From: Patescibacteria group bacterium UBA1400 | Lineage (GTDB): Bacteria > Patescibacteriota > Microgenomatia > UBA1400 | Assembly (NCBI GenBank): GCA_002305125.1 | Contig: DBQG01000020.1 | Coordinates: forward strand, 1 to 9,450 | Length of the DNA: 9,450 bases | Direction: 5' to 3' | Shown: positions 1 through 6,357 of the stretch, piece after piece | Layout: every line of letters starts with the position of its first letter | Position numbering within the stretch: position 1 is the stretch's first letter | Notes under the pieces: model-generated | Seen by the model: the letters and a program-made list of their open reading frames with translations, nothing else | Told to the model about the DNA's origin: nothing | The model's database searches: none | Made by a program: the position numbers and the translations under genes

Positions 1-1722
1 TTTAGTTAAAAGTTCTTTTCTCTGTTCTTCATTATAAGCATAATGTATTTCTTTGCCTGCCTGGATTTTATATAAAGGCGGCAAGGCAATATAAAGATAA
101 CCCTGATCTACAATTGGTTTAAGATGGCGGTAAAAAAAGGTTAAAAGCAAAGTGGCAATATGTTCGCCGTCAACATCAGCATCGCACATGATAACGATCC
201 GGTGGTAACGCAGCTTTTCTATATTCAGGGTTTCACCAATCCCTGTTCCCAGAGCAATAATTAAAGCTTTAAGTTCATCAAACTCAATAATTTTATCAAG
301 CCTAGCTCTTTCTGTATTAAGTATTTTTCCTCCCAGGGGCAAAATAGCCTGAAACTTTCTATCCCTGCCCTGCTTAGCACTTCCTCCGGCGCTATCTCCC
401 TCAACAATATAAATTTCTGATTTAGAAGGATCTGATTCCTGGCAGTCTGCCAGTTTGCCGGGAAGAGTCATGCCTTCTAAGGCTCCCTTACGGATAACGG
501 CATCTTTGGCTGCTCTGGCAGCCATTCTGGCCTTGGCTGCTAAAATAATTTTTTCCAGAATGTTTCTGGCTTCATTGGGATGTTCTTCAAAGTAAACATC
601 CAGAGCTTCTTTGGTAACAGTATAAACAGCTGATTGGGCTTCGGGATTATTAAGTTTGGTTTTGGTTTGGGATTCAAACTGAATATCTGAAGCAGGCATT
701 TTTAAGAAAACAACGGCCGTTAATCCCTCTTTTAAATCATCGCCTATAAAATCTCCCTTTTCTCCCTTTAAAAGTCCGTGTTTGGTGACATACTCTTTAA
801 CTGCTTTTGTCAAAGCCGTTCTGAAACCAGTTAAATGAGTGCCGCCATCGGGAGTGTTGATAACATTGGCAAAAGAAACCACATTTTCTGTAAAGCTTTC
901 ATTATATTGAAGGGCAATTTCTGCACCCATGGGAAAGTCAAACTCATCCAGATCTCTTTTGGCATAAATAATGGGATGAATAACCTTTTTACCTTTATTT
1001 AAATGTTTGACCAGAGATTTAATTCCGCCATCAAAGTAAAAGTGACACTGATTGTTGTTTCTTCGGTCATAAAGGTGAAAGAAAACTCCGGCAACAAGAT
1101 AGGCTCTTTCTCTTAAAGAGGCTTTTATCTTGGTAAAAGAAAATTCAGTTGTTTCTTTGAAAATGGTAACGTCAGGTAAAAAAGTAGTTTTGGTTCCTGA
1201 GGAAAACTGGTAAAATCCTTTTTCATCAGGAATTGGGTTTTCCACAACCTTGGTTTGAGGTTGACCCTGTTTATACTCCTGAGTATAGAGTTTATTGTTT
1301 CTTATTACTTCAACCTTTAACCAGGAAGACAGGGCGTTTACGGCTGAAGCGCCAATGCCATGAAGTCCTCCAGATGCTTGGTAAGTATTGCTGGTAAACT
1401 TGGCTCCGGCATGAAGTTTGGTCATGGCAACTTCTAGGGCCGAAAGTTTCGTTTTTTGATGCATTTCTACAGGGATTCCCCTACCGTTATCATAAATAGT
1501 TACCTTACCGTCTTTTTCAATAACAACGTAAACATTGGTAGCATAACCGGCAATAGCTTCATCAACGCTGTTGTCTATAATTTCCGTAACCAGGTGACGA
1601 AGTCCCCTTGAATCTGTAGAGCCAATATACATTCCCGGTCGTTTTCTTACCGGTTCTAATCCTTCCAGTACTTGAATTTGTTCAGCCGTATATTGACTAG
1701 CGTTTGTCTTTGATTTTGTCAC
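1..1722 (-). CDS. gyrB: DNA gyrase subunit B, partial (C-terminus off the left edge)
   Basis: This is the ATPase and TOPRIM subunit of DNA gyrase, which with GyrA introduces negative supercoils. From the GTG at 1722-1720, 574 codons are visible. The GHKL ATPase domain has the catalytic Glu47 (TEIIDN), the D78-N-G-R-G ATP-binding motif and a GGLHGIG lid motif near residues 118-124. The transducer domain has the QTK loop at 352-354. The TOPRIM domain has E441-GDSAGGSAKQGRDR and D514-ADVDG, which bind Mg2+. It ends at the segment YIALPPLYK plus about 20 residues, so roughly 80-90 residues are missing, including the expected QRYKGLGEM region. The architecture is that of the short (about 640-residue) GyrB without the enterobacterial insert. 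An ATG at 1730-1728 is in the same frame as GTG's register shifted and hits a stop after two codons, so GTG is the start. ParE is the alternative, but the TOPRIM motif reads as GyrB. No Shine-Dalgarno site precedes it; the promoter predicts a leaderless mRNA. One oddity is Gly464 in PLGGK, where GyrB usually has PLRGK. Confidence 0.96.
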   Translation of the reverse strand, partial: MTKSKTNASQYTAEQIQVLEGLEPVRKRPGMYIGSTDSRGLRHLVTEIIDNSVDEAIAGYATNVYVVIEKDGKVTIYDNGRGIPVEMHQKTKLSALEVAMTKLHAGAKFTSNTYQASGGLHGIGASAVNALSSWLKVEVIRNNKLYTQEYKQGQPQTKVVENPIPDEKGFYQFSSGTKTTFLPDVTIFKETTEFSFTKIKASLRERAYLVAGVFFHLYDRRNNNQCHFYFDGGIKSLVKHLNKGKKVIHPIIYAKRDLDEFDFPMGAEIALQYNESFTENVVSFANVINTPDGGTHLTGFRTALTKAVKEYVTKHGLLKGEKGDFIGDDLKEGLTAVVFLKMPASDIQFESQTKTKLNNPEAQSAVYTVTKEALDVYFEEHPNEARNILEKIILAAKARMAARAAKDAVIRKGALEGMTLPGKLADCQESDPSKSEIYIVEGDSAGGSAKQGRDRKFQAILPLGGKILNTERARLDKIIEFDELKALIIALGTGIGETLNIEKLRYHRIVIMCDADVDGEHIATLLLTFFYRHLKPIVDQGYLYIALPPLYKIQAGKEIHYAYNEEQRKELLTK

Positions 1723-1728
1723 TTTAAC

Positions 1729-1757
1729 ATTTTAGCAGTCAGTTAAGAGGTTTTCAA
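1729..1757 (-). promoter_or_regulatory. gyrB promoter with extended -10, predicted leaderless
   Basis: Read on the minus strand, a -35 box TTGAAA (1757-1752) is separated by exactly 17 bases from a -10 box TAAAAT (1734-1729). The -10 is preceded by TGC, giving an extended -10 (TGnTAAAAT). The expected transcription start, seven bases past the -10, falls on the G of the gyrB GTG start codon at 1722. No Shine-Dalgarno sequence lies between. The hexamers and spacing are seen directly; promoter activity and leaderlessness are inferred. Confidence 0.6.
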
Positions 1758-1788
1758 CCAGAAACAAACTTTTTCCGGTTAACAAAAC

Positions 1789-1818
1789 TTGACTTTCAAA
1801 CTGCTTTTTCTCTAATAT
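1789..1818 (+). promoter_or_regulatory. Candidate rightward promoter for the 1900-2645 membrane gene
   Basis: A TTGACT hexamer (1789-1794) is followed after 18 bases by TAATAT (1813-1818). A slightly later TATAAT (1816-1821) would have a poor 21-base spacing. The start would lie near 1825, giving a leader of about 75 bases before the ATG at 1900. It sits back to back with the gyrB promoter. The surroundings are very AT-rich, so chance matches are likely. Confidence 0.35.
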
Positions 1819-1899
1819 AATTTTAAGTATTAAAAGTATTTTTTGTAATAAAAATAACAAAAAAACTTATTTCTTTTCTTAAATCAAAAGATTATCTTT

Positions 1900-2645
1900 A
1901 TGATTGATATTAATTTTTTTTACTGACAACTTCCTTATTTTTTATTTTAGCTGTTTTACTATTTAAAGCCCAGTTTTTACGTGTTAAAAAAATCTGCAAT
2001 CTTTCCTATTACCATTTTTTTCAGCAGTTTATATTTGCACCAGTAGTTTTTTTACTAATTTTTGCCTATGTTGTCAAGTTGCTGCAGCTACCTTTATCTG
2101 CAAACGCTTTTTTATCAGATAATTTAATTTTAGTTTTTTTAATTATTTGCCTTTTGTATGTTTTGACTGGCCTAACCATTCATAGTTTAGCAAAAACTTA
2201 CTATTGCTTGCTTAAAGATTCAGATAAAATTTTCCCCTTAAATAAATATTTTCATATGAAGTTTAGTCATAATTTGGTTTTTTCTTTCGGCATATTAACA
2301 ACAGTAGGCTTATCTTTGCTGGAAATAAATCACTCTTCTCAAGTTAGTGTTAATGGTTTACTGGTTTTTAGCTCAGGAGCTTTAATTGGTGTTTCAACAG
2401 GAAAATCAATTAACTGGTATAAAAAATCATGGGAGCAGCCTGCTAAATTTATTAATTTCACTATTGTTTTGGCCCTGCTTGTTTTACTTTTGGGCCTAAA
2501 GGTTGCCGGCGAAAGCCTCTTTAGCTATCCTTTATATTTGGTTTCGCTTCAGGCAATAATAGTTGTTTTTCTTTTTACCTTAACCCCGTTTTTATGGAAC
2601 AAACTTGTTTTCTCTTTAAAAACAGCTAAAAAAACTTCGATTTGA
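1900..2645 (+). pseudogene. Multi-pass membrane protein of unknown function, frameshifted near its N-terminus
   Basis: I do not recognise this family. The ATG at 1900 opens MIDINFF, then stops at TGA (1924-1926) just after a run of eight T (1914-1921). In the adjacent frame an uninterrupted reading runs from 1914 to TGA 2643-2645 and has no ATG, GTG or TTG until TTG 2079. One extra T, or a -1 slip at the run, joins the two into a 248-residue protein starting MIDINFFLLTTSLFF. About seven hydrophobic segments are visible in the joined protein, near residues 5-22, 42-62, 73-95, 122-138, 152-168, 185-205 and 215-238, separated by Lys-rich loops. No catalytic motif, lipobox or cleavable signal was seen. 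If the TTG at 2079 were the real start, the protein would have 188 residues and lose two membrane segments. The gene is divergent from gyrB and convergent with the delta-prime-like gene. Whether it is broken, slippage-expressed or an assembly error cannot be decided here, so the pseudogene label is provisional. Confidence 0.6.
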
Positions 2646-2663
2646 TGTTAATCTATTTAATTC

Positions 2664-3338
2664 TTAAAAAAGATCAATAACAGCATTGTTAAGACACAGC
2701 TTGGGGTTAATATTTTGTTCTAAAAGATTGTTTGCTTGCTGCCATTGTTTTAGGCTCCAAACTAATCTTTCTTTTTTTAGTCCACTGTCTTCTTGATGAA
2801 GAAGCTTTTGATTGACAGCAATTATCTTTTGACAAAAATCTAAAGCAATGTCTTTATTTTTGGTAAAAGGCTCGATAGTTTTAATTCTTTCTCCCAGCTT
2901 GTTTTTATAAAGACTGGTTAAAAGCTGCTTATACTTATCATAAGTTTCTTTATCAACGCTATTGTTTAGGGAGGAAAGATTTATTACCTGACATCGGGAA
3001 ACAACAGTTTCGAGCAAATCACTTTTTTGCCTGGTTCCTAAAATAATAAGTGAATTTTCCGGCGGCTCTTCAAGAGTTTTTAAAAAGGCATTTTGAGCAG
3101 CCAGAGTTAAGTTGTTTGCTTCTAAAAGCAAACCAACTTTAACAGCTGCTTGATAAGGTTTTCTTGCCAGAAAAACCTGCAAGGATCTGATTTGACTTAT
3201 GCCGATGGATGGATTTGGTTTTAAGGTAAGAATATCAGGATGACTCAGTTCAACTTTAAGCTTAAAAGGGTTAAGCAGATTATTAGTCTGGTCTTTTATT
3301 GCCTGAAGACTGCTGCTGGTTATTAGATATGTTTTCAT
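2664..3338 (-). CDS. holB: Minimal DNA polymerase III delta-prime-like clamp-loader subunit
   Basis: Delta-prime is the stator of the clamp loader that places the beta sliding clamp on primed DNA. The 224-residue product carries a recognisable delta-prime core: SIGISQIRSL (44-53), a degenerate Walker B region around LLLEANN (70-76), AAQNAFLKTLEEPP (80-93), and the SRC motif V-S114-R-C116-Q that in this AAA+ family supplies the arginine finger to the neighbouring subunit. It is much shorter than the usual 320-340 residues. The N-terminus runs straight into LTLKPNPSIG, with no P-loop (GxxGxGK) and no four-cysteine zinc module. The collar region after residue 120 is short and Lys/Gln-rich. The ATG start follows a candidate TATAAT -10 by about 32 bases; the ribosome site is weak. 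It ends 18 bases from the convergent membrane gene. I am sure of the clamp-loader-like fold, less sure that this is the genome's only delta-prime. Confidence 0.75.
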   Translation of the reverse strand: MKTYLITSSSLQAIKDQTNNLLNPFKLKVELSHPDILTLKPNPSIGISQIRSLQVFLARKPYQAAVKVGLLLEANNLTLAAQNAFLKTLEEPPENSLIILGTRQKSDLLETVVSRCQVINLSSLNNSVDKETYDKYKQLLTSLYKNKLGERIKTIEPFTKNKDIALDFCQKIIAVNQKLLHQEDSGLKKERLVWSLKQWQQANNLLEQNINPKLCLNNAVIDLF

Positions 3339-3377
3339 CTTTTATCTTATCTTATTACTTGTATAAAGCGTAAAAAA

Positions 3378-3383
3378 ATTATA
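3378..3383 (-). promoter_or_regulatory. Candidate -10 box for the delta-prime-like gene
   Basis: The minus strand reads TATAAT at 3383-3378, a perfect -10 hexamer about 40 bases upstream of the ATG at 3338. No convincing -35 is found at 16-18 bases. The same AT-rich stretch overlaps possible plus-strand -10 boxes for pilB, so the 83-base spacer 3339-3421 is probably a divergent promoter region. Confidence 0.35.
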
Positions 3384-3390
3384 CTATAAA
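3380..3390 (+). promoter_or_regulatory. Candidate -10 region for the pilB operon
   Basis: TATACT (3380-3385) and TATAAA (3385-3390) lie 32-37 bases upstream of the pilB ATG at 3422. The best upstream match, TTGTAT (3359-3364), is 15 bases from the first and 20 from the second, so neither spacing is ideal. The call depends mainly on the need for a promoter where the strand changes. Confidence 0.25.
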
Positions 3391-3421
3391 TTTAGTTGTA
3401 AAACTTTTGTTTTTGCAAATT

Positions 3422-5146
3422 ATGCCTGCCCAACCAACAACTAAAACATTAGCGCAAATTTTACTTGATAATAAAGCTATTACTCAAGAGCAGTATGACA
3501 AGGTAAAGCTTGAAAGTTTAAATACTGGCAAAACTCAGGAAGAGATTTTAACTACTCATAACTTTGCCTCTCAAGAAAACCTGATTAAGGCAAAAGCTCA
3601 AGTTTATAACATTCCCTTTATTGATTTAAGAGAGGCCAGTATTTCTCCCGAAGCTTTAAATCTGCTGCCAGAATCAGTTGCCAGAAGGTACTTATGTTTT
3701 CCTTACGGAATTAAAAAAGAAGAGAACGCACTTTTACTGGCAATGGCCAACCCGCTGGATTTAAATGCCATTGGGTTTATTGAGCAAAAAACTAAAAAAA
3801 GAGTTGCTGTTGCTTTTGCTATTCCCGATGATATTCAGGAAACAATTAATCAATATTATGCTCAAAGTTTGTCTGCTGAAGTAACAGAAGCTCTAAAGTC
3901 TACCGGCACTAATGCTGCCAACGATAATGGTATTCGCGTAGTTAACGCTGCTCAGGTGGGTAAAATTATCAGAGAGGCGCCCCTGGCTAAAATCGTTACT
4001 ACTCTGCTTGATTTTGCCATTAAGGCTCGGGCTTCTGATATTCATATCGAACCTCAAGAAGAAAAAACTAGGGTTAGATACAGGATCGATGGTATTCTGC
4101 ACGAAAAACTGGTTTTGCCTAAAAACATTCATGAAGGCGTTATTTCCAGAATTAAAATTCTGGCAGGAATGAAAATTGATGAAAAAAGAATTCCTCAGGA
4201 TGGCAGATTTACGTTTCAGCAGAAAGATCAGGAGGTTGATTTAAGGGTTTCTTCTCTGCCTACGGTTCACGGAGAAAAAATTGTTATGAGGCTTTTAAAA
4301 AAGAGCGGCATTGTTCCCACCCTGCCGGACCTGGGTTTAAGAGGAAGAGCTTTAAAAGACCTTCAGAGGTCAATTGTCCTTCCTCATGGGATTGTTTTGG
4401 TTACCGGTCCTACCGGCTCTGGTAAAACCACCACGCTTTACTCCGGTTTGTCAAAAATTAATACAGCTAGAGTTAATATTATGACTCTTGAAGATCCGGT
4501 AGAATATGAAATTGTAGGTGTCAGTCAGGTTCAGATTAATCCTAAAGCCGGATTGACCTTTGCCTCTGGTTTGAGATCTTTTTTAAGACAAGATCCTGAT
4601 ATTATTATGGTGGGCGAGATCAGAGATGTAGAAACTGCTGAATTGGCAATACAAGCTGCCCTAACCGGACATTTGGTCTTCTCTACTCTTCATACCAACA
4701 GTGCGGCCGGAGCTTTGCCCAGACTTTTAGATATGGAAGCAGAACCTTATCTTTTATCCTCTTCTATTATTTGCGTAGTGGGTCAAAGAGTGGTTAGAAA
4801 GGTTTGCGAACACTGCAGGCAGGAGTATAAACCGGCCACAGAAATAGTTGATAACATTAAAAAAGTTTTAGGTTCTTTATTTCAGCCCAAAGGAGAAACA
4901 GTGCTTTATAAGGGTAAAGGTTGTGAGAAGTGCAATGACACTGGTTATACAGGCAGAATTGGAATTTATGAAGTCTTGCCAATCTCGGAAAAAATTGGTA
5001 GGCTGATTTTAGAAAGAGCTCCTTCTTCAGAAATAGAAAAACAGGCTCAGGAGGAAGGAATGGTCATTATGACTCAGGATGGCTACTTAAAAGCGTTAGA
5101 AGGTATAACAACCATAGAAGAAGTGTTGAGGGTTTCCGAAGTCTAG
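3422..5146 (+). CDS. pilB: Type IV pilus assembly (extension) ATPase PilB
   Basis: This cytoplasmic hexameric motor drives pilin polymerisation through the PilC platform; it belongs to the GspE/PilB secretion ATPases. With the ATG at 3422 it has 574 residues, near the family norm. An MshEN-type N-terminal domain (about 10-140) precedes the N2 domain, with the typical ASDIHIEP motif near residue 205. The ATPase core has Walker A GPTGSGKT (329-336), the Asp-box and Walker B D391-PDIIMVGE399-IRD, and the His-box GHLVFSTLHT (His417, His424). The zinc tetracysteine Cys462-x2-Cys465 and Cys501-x2-Cys504 marks PilB/GspE and distinguishes it from PilT. A TTG at 3407 would add five residues, but it lies close to the candidate promoter, so ATG is preferred. 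No clear Shine-Dalgarno site is seen. The arginine pattern of known c-di-GMP-binding MshEN domains is not evident. pilT follows after 49 bases with no terminator, so they are probably co-transcribed. Confidence 0.96.
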   Translation: MPAQPTTKTLAQILLDNKAITQEQYDKVKLESLNTGKTQEEILTTHNFASQENLIKAKAQVYNIPFIDLREASISPEALNLLPESVARRYLCFPYGIKKEENALLLAMANPLDLNAIGFIEQKTKKRVAVAFAIPDDIQETINQYYAQSLSAEVTEALKSTGTNAANDNGIRVVNAAQVGKIIREAPLAKIVTTLLDFAIKARASDIHIEPQEEKTRVRYRIDGILHEKLVLPKNIHEGVISRIKILAGMKIDEKRIPQDGRFTFQQKDQEVDLRVSSLPTVHGEKIVMRLLKKSGIVPTLPDLGLRGRALKDLQRSIVLPHGIVLVTGPTGSGKTTTLYSGLSKINTARVNIMTLEDPVEYEIVGVSQVQINPKAGLTFASGLRSFLRQDPDIIMVGEIRDVETAELAIQAALTGHLVFSTLHTNSAAGALPRLLDMEAEPYLLSSSIICVVGQRVVRKVCEHCRQEYKPATEIVDNIKKVLGSLFQPKGETVLYKGKGCEKCNDTGYTGRIGIYEVLPISEKIGRLILERAPSSEIEKQAQEEGMVIMTQDGYLKALEGITTIEEVLRVSEV

Positions 5147-5195
5147 ATTAATAATAAAATTATAGGCAATAACAGAAAAAAAAGTACAAAAAAAG

Positions 5196-6254
5196 ATGGA
5201 ACTTAATCAACTTTTAGAATCAACCTATACCAATAATGCTTCTGATTTGCATTTGATTGTTGGTTTTAAGCCTATTATAAGAGTTGATGGAGCCTTGAAC
5301 TTTTTAGAAGATCAGCCTGTTTTGACGGCCGAGATGTGTAAGGAGCTTATCCTTTCTGTTTTATCTCCTCAGCAAAAAGACCTTTTTATGGTTAATAAAG
5401 AAATAGATTTTTCCATGGATTATGCCCAAAAAGTTAGATTTAGAATTAATGCTTATTTTGAAAAAGGCAGTCCAGCGGCGGCCTTAAGGCTTTTACCAGC
5501 AACCATTGCTACGATTGAAGAGTTAAATTTACCCAGGATCTATCATCGTTTTGCTCAGCTTAAAAGCGGTTTAATTTTAGTAACCGGACCTACCGGTCAT
5601 GGAAAATCAAGCAGTTTGGCAGCAATTATTGAAGAGATCAATAAAACCAGAGCTGAACATATTTTAACCATAGAAGATCCGATTGAGTATATTTATAAAG
5701 GTAGGGAAAGCATTATTTCCCAGCGGGAGATTCATTCTGATACTCACTCCTGGGAAGTGGCTTTGCGTTCTGCTTTAAGAGAAGATCCTGACGTGGTTTT
5801 GGTTGGAGAGATGAGAGATTATGAAACAATTGCTGCTGCCTTAACCGTAGCTGAAACAGGCCATTTGGTGTTTGCTACTTTGCATACCAACAGCGCGGCT
5901 CAAACTATTGACAGAATTATTGATGTTTTTCCTGAACATCAGCAAGCTCAGGTAAGAATGCAGCTTTCCAACTGTCTTGAAGCAGTTTTATCTCAGCGGC
6001 TTTTACCCTCCCTGGAAGGAGGCAGAATCCCTGTATGTGAGGTTTTGCTGGCTATACCTTCTGTTAAGGCAACAATCAGAGACGGAAAAACTCATCAGAT
6101 AGATAATATTATTGAAACTTCGTTGGAACTGGGGATGATGACACTTGAGCACAGTTTGGCTGATTGGGTCAAAAAAGGAAAGCTGTCTTTAGATATTGCC
6201 AGAGCCTGGAGTGTAAGACCGGAACAACTGCAAAGGTTGGTTAAAGGTTATTAG
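5196..6254 (+). CDS. pilT: Type IV pilus retraction ATPase PilT
   Basis: PilT is the hexameric motor that depolymerises the pilus, powering twitching, pulling and DNA uptake. The 352-residue length matches the family (about 345). The N-terminal PAS-like domain contains the typical NASDLHLIVGFKPIIRVDG stretch (14-32). The core has Walker A GPTGHGKS (131-138), Walker B D197-PDVVLVGE205-MRD and the His-box GHLVFATLHT (His223, His230). The C-terminus has a degenerate form of the PilT-specific AIRNLIRE motif, seen as ATIRDGKTHQI. No zinc tetracysteine is present, which separates it from PilB. Position 135 is His where Ser is usual. The ATG sits in an A-rich run with only a weak AAAAG-like ribosome site. 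It follows pilB by 49 bases and is followed by a terminator-like hairpin before pilC. PilU-type accessory retraction ATPases are an alternative, but this is the only PilT-like gene in the window. Confidence 0.95.
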   Translation: MELNQLLESTYTNNASDLHLIVGFKPIIRVDGALNFLEDQPVLTAEMCKELILSVLSPQQKDLFMVNKEIDFSMDYAQKVRFRINAYFEKGSPAAALRLLPATIATIEELNLPRIYHRFAQLKSGLILVTGPTGHGKSSSLAAIIEEINKTRAEHILTIEDPIEYIYKGRESIISQREIHSDTHSWEVALRSALREDPDVVLVGEMRDYETIAAALTVAETGHLVFATLHTNSAAQTIDRIIDVFPEHQQAQVRMQLSNCLEAVLSQRLLPSLEGGRIPVCEVLLAIPSVKATIRDGKTHQIDNIIETSLELGMMTLEHSLADWVKKGKLSLDIARAWSVRPEQLQRLVKGY

Positions 6255-6300
6255 TTTATTTGCTTGTTTTTATTAATTAATTTTTTAAATAAAAAAGATC

Positions 6301-6326
6301 GGCTTAAATAAGTATTAAGCCTTTTT
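6301..6326 (+). terminator. Intrinsic terminator or attenuator between pilT and pilC
   Basis: GGCTTAA (6301-6307) pairs with TTAAGCC (6315-6321) over a seven-base loop, followed by TTTTT (6322-6326). The seven-pair stem has only three GC pairs, so termination is probably partial. It lies 47 bases after the pilT stop and 32 before the pilC ATG, so it would lower pilC and pilin readthrough unless they have their own promoter. No convincing promoter was found in the 31 bases after it. Confidence 0.55.
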
Positions 6327-6357
6327 AAGGTATTTTAAAAACACATTTTATTAATTT

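Noticed and set aside
1723..1899. Possible replication origin near gyrB
   Set aside because: The spacer is AT-rich, but I found no cluster of TTATNCACA-type DnaA boxes; TTATCTTTA near 1893 does not match.
1900..1926. UGA recoded as glycine, as in Gracilibacteria/SR1
   Set aside because: Reading through TGA at 1924 gives a frame that meets TAG soon after, and TGA serves as the real stop at 2643; no other gene contains an in-frame TGA.
2079..2081. TTG as the start of the membrane protein
   Set aside because: Membrane-protein-like coding continues upstream in the same frame to 1914, so this TTG is probably internal; kept only as a fallback.
2646..2663. Bidirectional terminator between the convergent genes
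   Set aside because: The 18-base gap has no inverted repeat able to form a stem.
3407..3409. TTG as the start of PilB
   Set aside because: The ATG at 3422 is closer to the usual family N-terminus and leaves room for a leader after the candidate promoter.
3893..4132. 79-codon reading frame on the minus strand
   Set aside because: It lies wholly inside pilB, antisense to a well-conserved region, with no ribosome site or recognisable product.
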